Source: Vulcaniibacterium thermophilum
GTDB lineage: Bacteria; Pseudomonadota; Gammaproteobacteria; Xanthomonadales; Xanthomonadaceae
Assembly (NCBI RefSeq): GCF_007923255.1
Contig: NZ_VOHJ01000001.1
Coordinates: forward strand, 124,001-188,000
DNA length: 64,000 bases
Reading direction: 5' to 3'
Shown: one piece after another, positions 1 through 9,433 of the stretch
Layout: every line of letters starts with the position of its first letter
Numbering within the stretch: the first letter of the stretch is position 1
Position numbers and translations under genes: made by a program
Notes under the pieces: model-generated
Told to the model about the DNA's origin: nothing
Databases searched by the model: none
Seen by the model: the letters and a program-made list of their open reading frames with translations, nothing else

Positions 1-2036
1 GCGCCGGCGAACTGGTCGGCCGCGACGAACTGCTCGATGCCGTGTGGGGCCATCGCCACGTCACGCCCGGCGTGCTGACGCGGGTGATCGCCCAGCTCCG
101 CCATGCGCTCGGCGACGACGCCCACCACCCGCGCTACATCCAGACCCAGCACGCGCTCGGCTACCGCTTCGTCGGCACGCTGCAGACGGAGCAGCCGGCG
201 CGGGCCGCGGCGCCGATCGCGACACGGGCGGCGGAGCCGGTGGCTGTCGCCGATGGCCCGTCCGCATCCGTTCCGGCGGCACTGCCATCGCCGCGCCGCC
301 GCGGCGGCGAACCGCCTGCGCGCATGCGCCCGCGCGCGCGTCGGTCGGTGCGTCTGGCCGCGCTCGTGCTGGCGCTTCCCGCCTTGCTGCTGGTGTGGAA
401 CGCGCGGCAGCCTCCGGCGACGCCGACCGTCGCGCCGTCGGTCGCGGTGCTGCCGTTCACCCCGATCGGCCGCGACGAGGCCGACCGCTACTTCGCCGAA
501 GGCCTGGCGGCGGAGATGCACGACGCGCTGGCCGGCGTGCCCGGGCTGAAGGTGGCCGCGTGGCTGCCGGCCACCGCCGGGCGTGCCGATCCGCGCGCGC
601 TCGGCCAGCGGCTCGGCGTGGCCGCGGTTCTCGATGCGTCGGTGCAGCGCGAGGGCCAGCGGGTGCGCATCCGCGCCCGTCTCACCGACACCGCCACCGG
701 CTTCACCCTCTGGAGCCGGCGCTACGACCGCGAGCTCGGCGACGTGTTCGCCACCCAGAGCGAGATCGCGCGCGAAGTCGCCTCGGCGCTGGTCGGCGTG
801 CTGCCCGATGCGGGCGAAGGCCTGCGCCGGCGGCTGGCGCCCACCCGCGACGTGGCCGCCTTCGACGCCTACCTGCGCGGCCTGCACGCGCTGGCGAGCG
901 GCGGCGACCGCCCGGCCGCGGGCGTCTACTTCCGGCGCGCGTTGGCGCAGGACGCCGGCTTCGCGCGCGCGCAGGCCGGGCTGTGCCGGGTCGAGGCATG
1001 GCGGTTCGAGACGCAGCGCAACGCCGCCGCATTCGACGGCGCGCGGCTGGCCTGCCGCACCGCCGAGAACATGGATCCGGGCATCCCCGACGTGCAGCTC
1101 GCGCTCGGCGACCTCTACCGCGTGCGCGGCGATCTCGACCGCGCCGCCGAGCAGTACCGCCGGATCGTCGAGGACCCGGCGCAACGCGCCTCGGCGCTGG
1201 TCGGGCTGGCGAAGGTCGAGGCCGCCCGCGGCCGCCCCGACGCCGCGCTGGCGCTGTTCCGCCAAGCCCTGCGCGCCAGCCCGTCCGACGCCCGCATCCA
1301 TGCCGAGATGGGCTACCGGCTCTACCTCGCCAACCGCCTCGACGAGGCGGTGGCCGCGTTGAAGCGGGCCACCGAACTGCGCCCCGATTCGGCCGAGCAC
1401 TGGGGGCTGCTGGGCGCGTTGCTGCTCACCGCGGGGTCGAACGAAGCGGCGATGCGGGCGCTCGAGCGCGCCGCGGCGATCGAGCCGGACGCGGGCGTGC
1501 TCAGCAATCTCGGCACGCTCAAGTACCAGGGCGGCGACTACGCCGGCGCGGCCGCGCTCTACCGCCGCGCCGCCCGGCTCAGCCCGGGCAATCACCAGTT
1601 GCTCGGCAACCTCGGCGATGCGCTGCTCGCCGATCCGGCCACCGCTGCGCAGGCGCGCGACGCGTTCCGCGAGGCCGCCGAGCTGGCGCAGCGCTACGTC
1701 GAACTCAAGCCGGAAGACGCCAAGGCGCTGGCCGCGCTGGGCTGGTATCGCGCCAACCTCGGCCAACGCGAGGCCGCCGTCGCGCTGGCGCGCCGCGCCG
1801 AAGCGCTGGGCGGCGAGCCGGCCGAAGTCGCCTTCTACAACGCCGAGACGTTCGCGCTGCTCGGCGATCGCGACGCGGCGCGGGCGCGCCTGCAGGCCGC
1901 GCGCGCCGCCGGGCTCGCGGAAACCCGCCTGACCACCCACCCGCTGTTCGCCCGTGCGGGACTGCTGGAGCGGCCGCCGGCGGCCGTCCGCGGCGCCGAT
2001 CTCACCGCCGGCCTGCATCAGGAGAAAACGCCATGA
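1..2036 (+). CDS. CadC-like winged-helix regulator with TPR domain (5' partial)
   Basis: The gene enters from the left edge; the frame opens at base 3 and stops with TGA at 2034-2036. The first ~55 residues are the recognition half of an OmpR/CadC-type winged helix (HVTPGVLTRVIAQLRHALGD, then YIQTQHALGYRF). A proline/arginine-rich linker and one membrane segment (about 345-410 bp, LAALVLALPALLLVW) follow. The periplasmic part begins with a TolB/FlgO-like block (SVAVLPF ... DRYFAEGLAAEMHDAL) and continues as TPR repeats to the end. This architecture is typical of ToxR/CadC-family one-component membrane regulators of Xanthomonadaceae, which bind DNA in the cytoplasm and carry a periplasmic sensor. 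Ligand and target genes cannot be told. Its stop overlaps the next start (ATGA), so the two are translationally coupled. Confidence 0.85.
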   Translation, partial: AGELVGRDELLDAVWGHRHVTPGVLTRVIAQLRHALGDDAHHPRYIQTQHALGYRFVGTLQTEQPARAAAPIATRAAEPVAVADGPSASVPAALPSPRRRGGEPPARMRPRARRSVRLAALVLALPALLLVWNARQPPATPTVAPSVAVLPFTPIGRDEADRYFAEGLAAEMHDALAGVPGLKVAAWLPATAGRADPRALGQRLGVAAVLDASVQREGQRVRIRARLTDTATGFTLWSRRYDRELGDVFATQSEIAREVASALVGVLPDAGEGLRRRLAPTRDVAAFDAYLRGLHALASGGDRPAAGVYFRRALAQDAGFARAQAGLCRVEAWRFETQRNAAAFDGARLACRTAENMDPGIPDVQLALGDLYRVRGDLDRAAEQYRRIVEDPAQRASALVGLAKVEAARGRPDAALALFRQALRASPSDARIHAEMGYRLYLANRLDEAVAALKRATELRPDSAEHWGLLGALLLTAGSNEAAMRALERAAAIEPDAGVLSNLGTLKYQGGDYAGAAALYRRAARLSPGNHQLLGNLGDALLADPATAAQARDAFREAAELAQRYVELKPEDAKALAALGWYRANLGQREAAVALARRAEALGGEPAEVAFYNAETFALLGDRDAARARLQAARAAGLAETRLTTHPLFARAGLLERPPAAVRGADLTAGLHQEKTP

Positions 2037-2281
2037 CCGCCGATGCCCCGACCTCGCGCGATTTCGCCGAGCGCGAATTCGTCATCCCGCTGTCGCAGGA
2101 CGAGCATGCCGTCGTCCGCGTGCGCCTGGCCGCCAACACGCCGGTGGTGGTCGGGCCGCGGCCCAAGCGCTATCACGCCGCGCTCGGCGACGAGGCGCTG
2201 GAGCTCGAGGTGGACATGGAAGTGGTGCCGCCGATGAGCAACACGCCAGTCGTCACCGGCCCGCGGCCGGTACAGCGCTAG
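2033..2281 (+). CDS. small protein of unknown function with a duplicated NTPVVxGPRP motif
   Basis: An 82-residue protein whose ATG overlaps the stop of the preceding regulator (ATGA), which argues that it is a real coupled gene. It has no signal peptide, membrane segment or cysteine. The motif [10 protein letters not shown] (residues 35-44) recurs as [10 protein letters not shown] (70-79) near the C-terminus, with an acidic stretch (residues 52-64) between the copies. Its stop interlocks with that of rnhB on the other strand in a CTAG tetramer (2278-2281). The family is not recognised; partner or target of the regulator is only a guess from coupling. Confidence 0.65.
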   Translation: MTADAPTSRDFAEREFVIPLSQDEHAVVRVRLAANTPVVVGPRPKRYHAALGDEALELEVDMEVVPPMSNTPVVTGPRPVQR

Positions 2282-2922
2282 ACGCCGTCCTCCAGCGCCA
2301 GCGCGAGCTGCTGCACCTGCGCCGCGTACACCGGCGCGAAGCTGCGCCGGTGCACGGGGCACGGGCCGTGCTCGGCCAGCGCCGCCAGATGGCGCGGCGT
2401 CGAATAGCCCTTGTGCTCGTCGAAGCCGTACTGCGGCCAGCGCTCGTGCAGGCGGCACATCAGACGGTCGCGCGCGACCTTGGCGAGGATCGAGGCGGCC
2501 ATGATCGCAGGCTCGCTCGCATCGCCGCCCACCAGCGCCTCCGCCGCGCACGGCAGTTCCGGCGGCAGATGGTTGCCGTCGACGATCGCCAGCTCCGCGC
2601 ACGGCGACAGCGCGCACAGCGCGCGCCGCATTCCGGCCATCGTGGCACGGAAGATGTTCAGACGGTCGATCTCCTCGACCTCGACGAACTCCACGTGCCA
2701 GCACAGCGCGCGCTCGACGATCTTCTCGTACAGCGCCTCGCGCTGCAGCGCGGTGAGCTTCTTCGAATCGTCGAGGCCGCGGATGCGGCGCGTTCGGTCC
2801 AGGATCACCGCGGCCACCGCGACCGGCCCCGCCAGCGGCCCGCGCCCGGCTTCGTCCACGCCGGCGATCAACCGGGTGTCGGCGGCGCGGAATCGGCGTG
2901 CGGGACGGGAGGCGGGCGGCAC
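2278..2922 (-). CDS. rnhB: ribonuclease HII
   Basis: A 214-residue RNase HII, which cuts RNA in RNA-DNA hybrids and starts excision of misincorporated ribonucleotides. The signature [14 protein letters not shown] lies near residues 21-34 with the catalytic Asp-Glu pair, followed by LDDSKKLT and later by [13 protein letters not shown]. The length is normal for the family. It is the last gene of the lpx operon and lies ~100 bp after lpxB. It converges with the small upstream gene, sharing overlapping stop codons. Confidence 0.95.
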   Translation of the reverse strand: MPPASRPARRFRAADTRLIAGVDEAGRGPLAGPVAVAAVILDRTRRIRGLDDSKKLTALQREALYEKIVERALCWHVEFVEVEEIDRLNIFRATMAGMRRALCALSPCAELAIVDGNHLPPELPCAAEALVGGDASEPAIMAASILAKVARDRLMCRLHERWPQYGFDEHKGYSTPRHLAALAEHGPCPVHRRSFAPVYAAQVQQLALALEDGV

Positions 2923-3020
2923 CGCGCCACCTTAGCGCGCGGCGCGCAGCGAATGAAGCGGGCGCGGCCCCGACGCCGCGTGCGGCGTGAAACGCGTGAA
3001 CGGCAGGCGCAGTCGCGCGT

Positions 3021-4259
3021 TCATCGCGGTGAACCGCATCGCGCCCGGGCGCCGTCGATCAGCGCCGCGATCGCTTCGGCCGCGCGTGCCGAGGCATCGC
3101 GGCGCAGCCCGGCGTGGATCGCCTCGAAGCGGGGAACGAGCGCATCCGCCGCGTGCGGATCGCGCAGCCAGGCCAGCACCGCATCGGCGAGCTTCGCCGG
3201 CGTGCACTCGTGCTGCATCAGTTCGGGCACCAGCGTTTCGCCCGCGAGAATGTTCGGCAGCGCGTAGCGGCTCACCTTCAGCATGCCGAGGCCCTTCACC
3301 AGCCGGTAGGTCAACGCCGAAACGCGATAACCGACCACCATCGGCCGCTTCGCCAGCATCGCCTCCAGCGTCGCGGTGCCGGACGCCAGCAGAACGACGT
3401 CGCTGGCGACCATCAGCTCGCGGGCGCGACCGTGGTAGAGGCGCAATGCGCCGCCGGCGTCCGGCGCCCGCGCGAGGAGCGTCTCCAGCGCGGCATGGCA
3501 GCCGTCGTTGGCGGCCGGTACCACCACCTGCACGTCGGGCATGGCCTGCCGCACGCGCGCGGCGGCGTCGAGGAACACCGTGCCGAGGCGTTCGATCTCG
3601 CCCAGCCGCGAGCCGGGCAGCACCGCCAGCACGGTCGCGTCCTGCGCGATGCCGAGTGCGGCGCGGGCGGTGGCGCGGTCGGGATGCAGCGGCATCGCAT
3701 CGGCGAGCGGGTGGCCCACGAACCGCGCATCGACCCCGTGCCGCGCGTAGATCGGCGGCTCCATCGGAAACAGGCACAGCACGCGGTCGGCGCTGAGACC
3801 GATCTTCGCCGCGCGCTTCTCGCGCCAGGCCCACACCGACGGGCTGACGTAATGCGCGGTGCGCACGCCGCGCTGCTTGAGCCAGCGCTCGACGCCGAGG
3901 TTGAAGTCGGGCGCGTCGATGCCGACGAACACATCGGGCCGCCACGCCAGCAGCCGCTCACGCAGCGCGCGGCGCAGCCGCAGCAACCGCGGCAGGTGCC
4001 GCAGCACCTCCGCCAGCCCCATCACCGCAAGCTCGGAGGCATCGTGCCACGCCTCCAGACCCGCTTCGCGCATGCGATCGCCGCCGACGCCGGCGAACAC
4101 GGCGTCCGGATACCGCTCGCGCAGCGCCGCGACCAGCCCGGCGCCCAGCAGATCGCCCGACGCCTCGCCGGCGACGAGCGCGATGCGGGGAGAATGGGGA
4201 TTCGGGATCGGGGATTCGGGATTCGACAAAGCAGGAGGCATCGCGACGGGTCGTCGCAT
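3021..4259 (-). CDS. lpxB: lipid-A-disaccharide synthase
   Basis: LpxB joins UDP-2,3-diacylglucosamine to lipid X to form the lipid A disaccharide at the inner membrane. The family start IALVAGEASGDLLGAGL lies about 26 residues in, followed by FAGVGGDRM and YVSPSVWAWREKRA; the length of about 412 residues is slightly long. The N-terminus is uncertain: residues before IALVAGE (about PALSNPESPIPNPHSP) are encoded by heptamer-like repeats (ATTCGGG units) continuous with the repeat block upstream, so repeats may have rewritten the 5' end. ATG at 4259 is kept; ATG at 4241 is an alternative. Unlike the compact rest of the operon, 358 bp separate it from lpxA. Confidence 0.92.
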   Translation of the reverse strand: MRRPVAMPPALSNPESPIPNPHSPRIALVAGEASGDLLGAGLVAALRERYPDAVFAGVGGDRMREAGLEAWHDASELAVMGLAEVLRHLPRLLRLRRALRERLLAWRPDVFVGIDAPDFNLGVERWLKQRGVRTAHYVSPSVWAWREKRAAKIGLSADRVLCLFPMEPPIYARHGVDARFVGHPLADAMPLHPDRATARAALGIAQDATVLAVLPGSRLGEIERLGTVFLDAAARVRQAMPDVQVVVPAANDGCHAALETLLARAPDAGGALRLYHGRARELMVASDVVLLASGTATLEAMLAKRPMVVGYRVSALTYRLVKGLGMLKVSRYALPNILAGETLVPELMQHECTPAKLADAVLAWLRDPHAADALVPRFEAIHAGLRRDASARAAEAIAALIDGARARCGSPR

Positions 4260-4617
4260 GATCCGTCATTCCCGCGCGGGCGGGAATCCACGCAACCGGC
4301 GCGGCGGAGGGCGCCGCAGGCGCGCATCGCTTCGCCGCACAGACGGCGGGACAAGTCCCGCCCTACGCTGCGGGGCCGGACGAGGGGTTGGGGTGAGGGC
4401 GTGCGCCGCAGGCGCGCAGGGCTTCGCCGCACATGCGGCGGGACAAGTCCCGCCCTACGCTGTGGCGCCGGACGAGGGGTTGGGGTGAGGGCGCGCGCCG
4501 CAGGCGCGCATCGCTTCGTCGCACAGGCGGCGGGACAAGTCCCGCCCTACGCCGCCGACGTTCCCTGTTCCCTGTTCCCGATTCCCGATTCCCGATTCCC
4601 GATTCCCGATTCCCACC
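4260..4617. repeat. REP-type palindromic repeat cluster between lpxA and lpxB
   Basis: This 358-bp gap contains no convincing gene. Reading along plus, it holds a palindrome ATTCCCGC-gcgg-GCGGGAAT (4268-4287). Three direct copies of a 92-bp unit follow, whose core GGCGGGACAAGTCCCGCC begins at 4345, 4437 and 4529, each followed by CCTACG and, after the first two, by a conserved spacer (GGACGAGGGGTTGGGGTGAG). A run of heptamer repeats (TTCCCTG/ATTCCCG, about 4560-4616) closes the block. The core is the inverse complement of that in the array at 25.1-25.7 kb, so the two belong to one family. The block splits two genes that normally abut; transcripts probably read through it. Confidence 0.85.
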
Positions 4618-5400
4618 CTACCGAAGCAACGGCCGCTCGCCGCTGTCGACGAACTCCAGGAACGCGCGCACGTCGTCGCTCTGCGCCGCCAGTTCGGCGA
4701 GCCGGGCGCGCGCCTCGTCGAGCGAACCTGAGCCCAGGTAGAGCGCACGATAGGCGCGCTTGATCGCGGCGATCCGTTCCGGCCCGAAGCCGCGGCGCTT
4801 GAGCCCCTCGGCGTTGATCCCGCGCGGCCGGCCGTAGCCCTCCTGCGCCACCATCACGAACGGCGGCACGTCGCCGTTGACGAACGCGCCCATGCCGATG
4901 AACGCGTGCGCGCCGATGCGGCAGAACTGGTGCACGCCGACGAAGCCGCTGAGGATCACGTGGTCGCCCACGGTGACGTGGCCGGCGAGCGTGGCGTTGT
5001 TGGAGAACACGCAGTGATTGCCCACCTGGCAGTCGTGGGCGACGTGCGTGTAGGCCAGCATCCAGTTGTCGCTGCCGATCCGCGTCACGCCGCCGCCGCC
5101 GCCGGTGCCGCGGTTGAGGGTCACGAACTCGCGGAACAGGTTGCGGTCGCCGATCACCAGCTCGGTACGCTCGCCGCCGTACTTCTTGTCCTGCGGCTCG
5201 CCGCCGACCGCGCAATGGCCGACGAAGCGATTGTCGCGGCCGATGCGCGTCGGGCCGTGCACGCTGCAGTGCGGGCCGAACAGGGTGTTCTCGCCGACCT
5301 CGACCTCTTCGCCGATGTAGCAGAACGGACCGACCTGCACGCCGTCCGCGAGCCGCGCGCCCGGTTCGACCACCGCGGTCGGATGGATCTTCGCTCCCAT
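4618..5400 (-). CDS. lpxA: acyl-[ACP]--UDP-N-acetylglucosamine O-acyltransferase
   Basis: LpxA transfers R-3-hydroxyacyl from ACP to UDP-GlcNAc, the first step of lipid A synthesis. The 260-residue protein starts [15 protein letters not shown] and shows hexapeptide repeats of a left-handed beta helix, the catalytic-loop region ([10 protein letters not shown], His in the second position of the motif) and [17 protein letters not shown] of the C-terminal helical domain. ATG at 5398-5400 was chosen because this is the standard LpxA N-terminus; the same frame stays open upstream only as a fabZ shadow. It follows fabZ by 5 bp. Confidence 0.96.
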   Translation of the reverse strand: MGAKIHPTAVVEPGARLADGVQVGPFCYIGEEVEVGENTLFGPHCSVHGPTRIGRDNRFVGHCAVGGEPQDKKYGGERTELVIGDRNLFREFVTLNRGTGGGGGVTRIGSDNWMLAYTHVAHDCQVGNHCVFSNNATLAGHVTVGDHVILSGFVGVHQFCRIGAHAFIGMGAFVNGDVPPFVMVAQEGYGRPRGINAEGLKRRGFGPERIAAIKRAYRALYLGSGSLDEARARLAELAAQSDDVRAFLEFVDSGERPLLR

Positions 5401-5405
5401 CGCCG

Positions 5406-5861
5406 TCAGCGCTTCGCCTCGGCGCACAGCACGTCGGCGCAGGCGACCTGCTCGCCGTCCACGCGCGCCACGCCCGACAGCAGCGCCATGTTGCGGATCA
5501 TGCGCTTGAGATGGACCTCGAGCTCCAGCCGGTCGCCCGGCACCACCATTTTCGAGAATTTCGCGTTGTCCACCTTCACCAGGTAGAACTGGCGGCCCTC
5601 CGCGCGGTTCGGATCGGAGAGCTGGGTGAGCACGCCGCCGGCCTGCGCCAGCGCCTCGATCACCAGCACGCCCGGCATCACCGGATGGCCCGGGAAATGG
5701 CCGTTGAAGAACGCCTCGTTGGCGCTCACGTTCTTGTAGGCCAGCACGCGCCTGGACGGCTCGAACTCGACCACGCGGTCGACCAGCAGGAACGGGTAGC
5801 GGTGCGGAAGCAGCCGCTGAATCGCGGCGATGTCGAGCGGCAGTTGGATGGTGTCGGTCAT
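5406..5861 (-). CDS. fabZ: 3-hydroxyacyl-[ACP] dehydratase FabZ
   Basis: A 151-residue hot-dog-fold dehydratase acting on beta-hydroxyacyl-ACP in fatty acid elongation. It competes with LpxA for the same hydroxyacyl-ACP pool, which fits its place beside lpxA. Visible motifs are [14 protein letters not shown], then [21 protein letters not shown] with the catalytic His and the Glu of the following helix. The ATG (5859-5861) overlaps the lpxD stop (ATGA). Confidence 0.97.
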   Translation of the reverse strand: MTDTIQLPLDIAAIQRLLPHRYPFLLVDRVVEFEPSRRVLAYKNVSANEAFFNGHFPGHPVMPGVLVIEALAQAGGVLTQLSDPNRAEGRQFYLVKVDNAKFSKMVVPGDRLELEVHLKRMIRNMALLSGVARVDGEQVACADVLCAEAKR

Positions 5862-6889
5862 GTCGGATCGGAATCGGCGCCGCGGCGGAGCCGGCGGGCG
5901 AGGGCGTCGAGTTGCTTGAAGCGCGCGGCATTCCGTCGCCAGGAACGATTGTCCATCAACGGCGTGCCCGAGGAGTATTCGCCGGGCTCGCGGATCGAGT
6001 GGGTCACCAGGCTCATCGCCGTCACCGTGACCCGGTCGCACAGCTCCAGATGGCCCAGTACGCCGGCGCCGCCGCCGATCAGGCAGTAGCGGCCGATCCG
6101 CGCGCTGCCGGCCACGGCGGCGCAGCCGGCCATCGCGGTGTGCGCGCCGATGTGCGCGTTGTGGCCGATCTGGATCTGGTTGTCGAGGCGCACGTCCTCC
6201 TCGAGCACGGTGTCCTCGATCGCGCCGCGGTCGATCGTGGTGTTGGCGCCGATCTCGCAGTCGTCGCCGACCACCACGCCGCCGAGCTGCGGCACCTTGA
6301 GCCAGCGCCCGCCGTCCATCGCCAGCCCGAAGCCGTCGGCGCCGAGCACGGCGCCCGGGTGGACCAGCACGCGGCGGCCGAGCCGCACCCGCTTCACCAG
6401 CGTCACCCGCGCGACCAGTTCGGAGCCTTCGCCGACCACGCAGTCCTCCCCGATCACGCAACCGGGGCCGACGATGGCGCCGGCCTCGATGCGGCTGCGC
6501 GCGCCGATGCTGACGAACGCACCGACGTGCGCTCGCGGGTCCACCCGCGCGCCCGGATCGACGACCGCGCTCGGGTGCACGCCCGGCTCCGGCGCCGCGC
6601 GCGTTTCGAACAGGGCGGCGAGCCGGGCGAAGGCCGCGTACGGGTCGCGCGCGATCAGCGCGGTGCCGGCGAACCCTTCGGCGTCCTCGGCGCGCATCAC
6701 CACCGCGGCGGCCGCGGTGTCGGCCAACTGCGCGCGGTAGCGGGGATTGGCGAGAAACGCCAGCTCGTCCGCCCGCGCCCGCGCCAGCGTGCCGACGCCG
6801 CGCACGCGCACGGCGCCGTCGCCCCTGAGCCCAAGTCCGGCGCGCTGCGCCAGCTCGGCGGCGGTGTAGACGGGAGCGGACACGGTCAC
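5858..6889 (-). CDS. lpxD: UDP-3-O-(3-hydroxyacyl)glucosamine N-acyltransferase
   Basis: LpxD adds the second hydroxyacyl chain in lipid A synthesis. The protein is about 343 residues: an N-terminal uridine-binding domain ([18 protein letters not shown]), a long hexapeptide-repeat helix ([14 protein letters not shown], then [16 protein letters not shown] with the catalytic His) and a C-terminal helix. No ATG fits; GTG at 6889 or GTG at 6883 are the candidates. The gene begins about 13 bp after bamA with no skp/ompH gene between them. Its stop overlaps the fabZ start. Confidence 0.94.
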   Translation of the reverse strand: MTVSAPVYTAAELAQRAGLGLRGDGAVRVRGVGTLARARADELAFLANPRYRAQLADTAAAAVVMRAEDAEGFAGTALIARDPYAAFARLAALFETRAAPEPGVHPSAVVDPGARVDPRAHVGAFVSIGARSRIEAGAIVGPGCVIGEDCVVGEGSELVARVTLVKRVRLGRRVLVHPGAVLGADGFGLAMDGGRWLKVPQLGGVVVGDDCEIGANTTIDRGAIEDTVLEEDVRLDNQIQIGHNAHIGAHTAMAGCAAVAGSARIGRYCLIGGGAGVLGHLELCDRVTVTAMSLVTHSIREPGEYSSGTPLMDNRSWRRNAARFKQLDALARRLRRGADSDPT

Positions 6890-6902
6890 ACCGTGCGCGC
6901 GA

Positions 6903-9362
6903 TCAGAACGCGCCGCCGAAGGTGAACTGCAGGCGTTCCAGCTCGTCGTCGTCTTCCTTGCGGATCGGGAACGCGTAGCTGATCGAGATCGGGCCGACCG
7001 GCGCGCGCCAGACCAGCGCCACGCCCGCCGAGGCGCGCAGCTCGCCGGCATCGAACGCATCGACGTCGGTGAACACGTTGCCCACGTCCACGAACGCCGA
7101 CACGCGCGCCGTCGGCGTGCGCAGCAGCGAGGGGAAGTACATCTCCAGCGAGCCGACCGTCTTCAGCGCGCCGCCCATCGGCTGCGCGGTGCCGCCGGGG
7201 CGCGGCGCCGCGCGCGGCCCGAGCGTGTTGTCGCGGAAACCGCGCACCGAACGCACGCCGCCGGCGTAGAAGTTCTCGAAGAACGGCAGGCCGCTGGCGG
7301 TGACCGTGCGCTCGAAGTCCGGCGAGGTGGTAAGGCACGGCTCGCTCGGCGCAGGCCCCGGCGTGTAGACCGGCGGCGTGCTGGCGTTGTTGTCGTGGTC
7401 GACCCAGGTCGGCGGGGTGAAGCAGATGTTGCGCGTCACGTCGTCGCCGTAGCTGTCGCCGTAGCCCAGATCGACGCGCGTGTTGAGCACCAGGTGGCGC
7501 GAGAGCGGCCAGAACTTCGAGAAGTTGTAGCTGAGCTTGAAGTACTCGGCCGTCGAACCCGGCAGCGTCATCTCCAGGCCGACGCGCTGGATGGTGCCGC
7601 GGTTCGGCGTCAGGAAGTTGTCGATCGTGCTGCGCTGCCAGCCGAGCTCGGCGCGCCAGGCATGGAAGGTGCGCTGGTCGAGCGCGTCGACGTAATCGAC
7701 GATCGGCGCGGGCGAATACGTCTCGCCGACGAAGATCTGGTTGCTGTCGGCGCCGACCATCAGCGAGACGGTGTCGGTCTCGGTGATCGGCAGGCCCAGC
7801 ACGACCTGGCCGATGCGGCTGGTGGTGGAGTACTGCGCCGTGTTGAAGTCGGCGTTGTCGAACTCGCGGTACGACAGGTGATAGCCCAGCGACAACCCGT
7901 TGTCGGTGAAGTACGGGTTGGTATACGAGAAGTCGTAGCGCTGCACGAATCGGTTGCGCTGCGCCTGCACGGCGACGCGGTTGCCGCTGCCAAGGAAGTT
8001 GGACTGCGACAACTGGATCTGCGTGGTCAGCCCCGAGAGCTGCGAATAGCCCACGCCGAACACGAAGCTGCCCGACGTGGTTTCCTTGACGTTGAACACC
8101 ACGTCGACCTGGTCCGGCGTGCCCGGCACCGGCTGGGTTTCGACGTCGACCTGCTCGAAGAACCCGAGCTGCTGCAGGCGGATCTTGGAGCGGTCCACCG
8201 CCGCCTGCGAGAACCAGGCGCCCTCGAACTGGCGCATCTCGCGGCGGATCACCTCGTCGGAGGTGCGGGTGTTGCCCTTGACCTGGATGCGGCGCACGCT
8301 CACGCGCGGACCGGGCACCACCTCGAGCGTCAGATCGACCGTCTTGTTCCCGCGATCGACGTCGGGGATCGGATTCACCTGCGCGAACGCGTAGCCGATG
8401 TTGCCGAGCGTGGCGGTGATCGAATCCGAGCTCAGCTCGATCAGCCGCCGCGAGAAGATCTGGTCGGGCTTGACCAGCACCAGCCGTTCGACCTGCTCGC
8501 GCGGCAGCACCGTGTCGCCGGCCAGTTCGACCTTGGCCACCTTGTACTGGTCGCCCTCGGTGATGCCGGCGGTGATGTACACGTCCTGGCGCTCGGGACT
8601 GATCGCCACCTGCGTGCTGTCGACGCTGAAGTCGACGTAGCCGCGGTCGAGATAGAACGCGTTGAGACGCTCGAGGTCGCCGGACAGCTTCTCGCGCGAG
8701 TACTGGTCGTCGCGCCGGTACCAGCTCAGCCAGTTGCTCGGGCGCGATTCCCAGGCGTCGAGGATCTGTTCCTCGTCGAGCTTCTCGGTGCCCACCAGGT
8801 TGATGTGGCGGATCTTGGCCGCCTTGCCTTCCTTGATGGTGATCGTCAGGTCGACGCGGTTGCGGTCCAGGCGCGCGACCGTCGGGGTGATCTCGACGTT
8901 GTACTTGCCGCGGTTGTTGTACTGCCGCGTGAGCTCCTGCCTGATGCGGTCGAGCGCGAGGCGGTCGTAGGTGTCGCCCTCGCGCAGGCCGGCCTCGCCG
9001 AGGCCCTTCATCAGGTCTTCGGTCTTGATGTCCTTGTTGCCGGTGACCGTGAGCTTGTTGATCGCCGGGCGCTCGGTCACCGTCACCACGAGGATGTCGC
9101 CCTGGCGGTCCAGGCGCACGTCGTCGAAGAAGCCGGTGCGGTACAGCGCGCGGATCGCCTCGGCGGCGCGCGCGGAGTCGATGCGGTCGCCGCGTTCCAC
9201 CGGCAGATAGGTGAACACGGTACCGGCGGAGATGCGCTGCAGGCCGTCGATGCGGATGTCGGTGACGGTGAACGGATCGACCGACTGCGCCCACGCGGGA
9301 GCGGCGAGCGCCGCGGCGAGAGCGAGGGCGAGCAGGCGGCGAGGAAGGGGTCGCGTCATCAT
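6903..9362 (-). CDS. bamA: outer membrane protein assembly factor BamA
   Basis: An 819-residue Omp85 protein, the core of the BAM complex that folds beta-barrel proteins into the outer membrane. It has a signal peptide (MTRPLPRRLLALALAAALAA, cleavage near AWA|QS), a POTRA array over about residues 25-430 and a 16-strand barrel. The diagnostic loop-6 motif VRGF is present (SVRGFRDNTLGPR), and the protein ends in an aromatic residue (FGGAF). Two ATGs lie in tandem; the first (9360-9362) is used. It follows rseP by 71 bp in the sigmaE/envelope operon. Confidence 0.96.
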   Translation of the reverse strand: MMTRPLPRRLLALALAAALAAPAWAQSVDPFTVTDIRIDGLQRISAGTVFTYLPVERGDRIDSARAAEAIRALYRTGFFDDVRLDRQGDILVVTVTERPAINKLTVTGNKDIKTEDLMKGLGEAGLREGDTYDRLALDRIRQELTRQYNNRGKYNVEITPTVARLDRNRVDLTITIKEGKAAKIRHINLVGTEKLDEEQILDAWESRPSNWLSWYRRDDQYSREKLSGDLERLNAFYLDRGYVDFSVDSTQVAISPERQDVYITAGITEGDQYKVAKVELAGDTVLPREQVERLVLVKPDQIFSRRLIELSSDSITATLGNIGYAFAQVNPIPDVDRGNKTVDLTLEVVPGPRVSVRRIQVKGNTRTSDEVIRREMRQFEGAWFSQAAVDRSKIRLQQLGFFEQVDVETQPVPGTPDQVDVVFNVKETTSGSFVFGVGYSQLSGLTTQIQLSQSNFLGSGNRVAVQAQRNRFVQRYDFSYTNPYFTDNGLSLGYHLSYREFDNADFNTAQYSTTSRIGQVVLGLPITETDTVSLMVGADSNQIFVGETYSPAPIVDYVDALDQRTFHAWRAELGWQRSTIDNFLTPNRGTIQRVGLEMTLPGSTAEYFKLSYNFSKFWPLSRHLVLNTRVDLGYGDSYGDDVTRNICFTPPTWVDHDNNASTPPVYTPGPAPSEPCLTTSPDFERTVTASGLPFFENFYAGGVRSVRGFRDNTLGPRAAPRPGGTAQPMGGALKTVGSLEMYFPSLLRTPTARVSAFVDVGNVFTDVDAFDAGELRASAGVALVWRAPVGPISISYAFPIRKEDDDELERLQFTFGGAF

Positions 9363-9433
9363 CACGTCCGGTTGGGAGTCGTCGACGCCCGCGGACGGGC
9401 GACGGGTCTGCAGGTTCGGGCCGGCCGCCGCCA

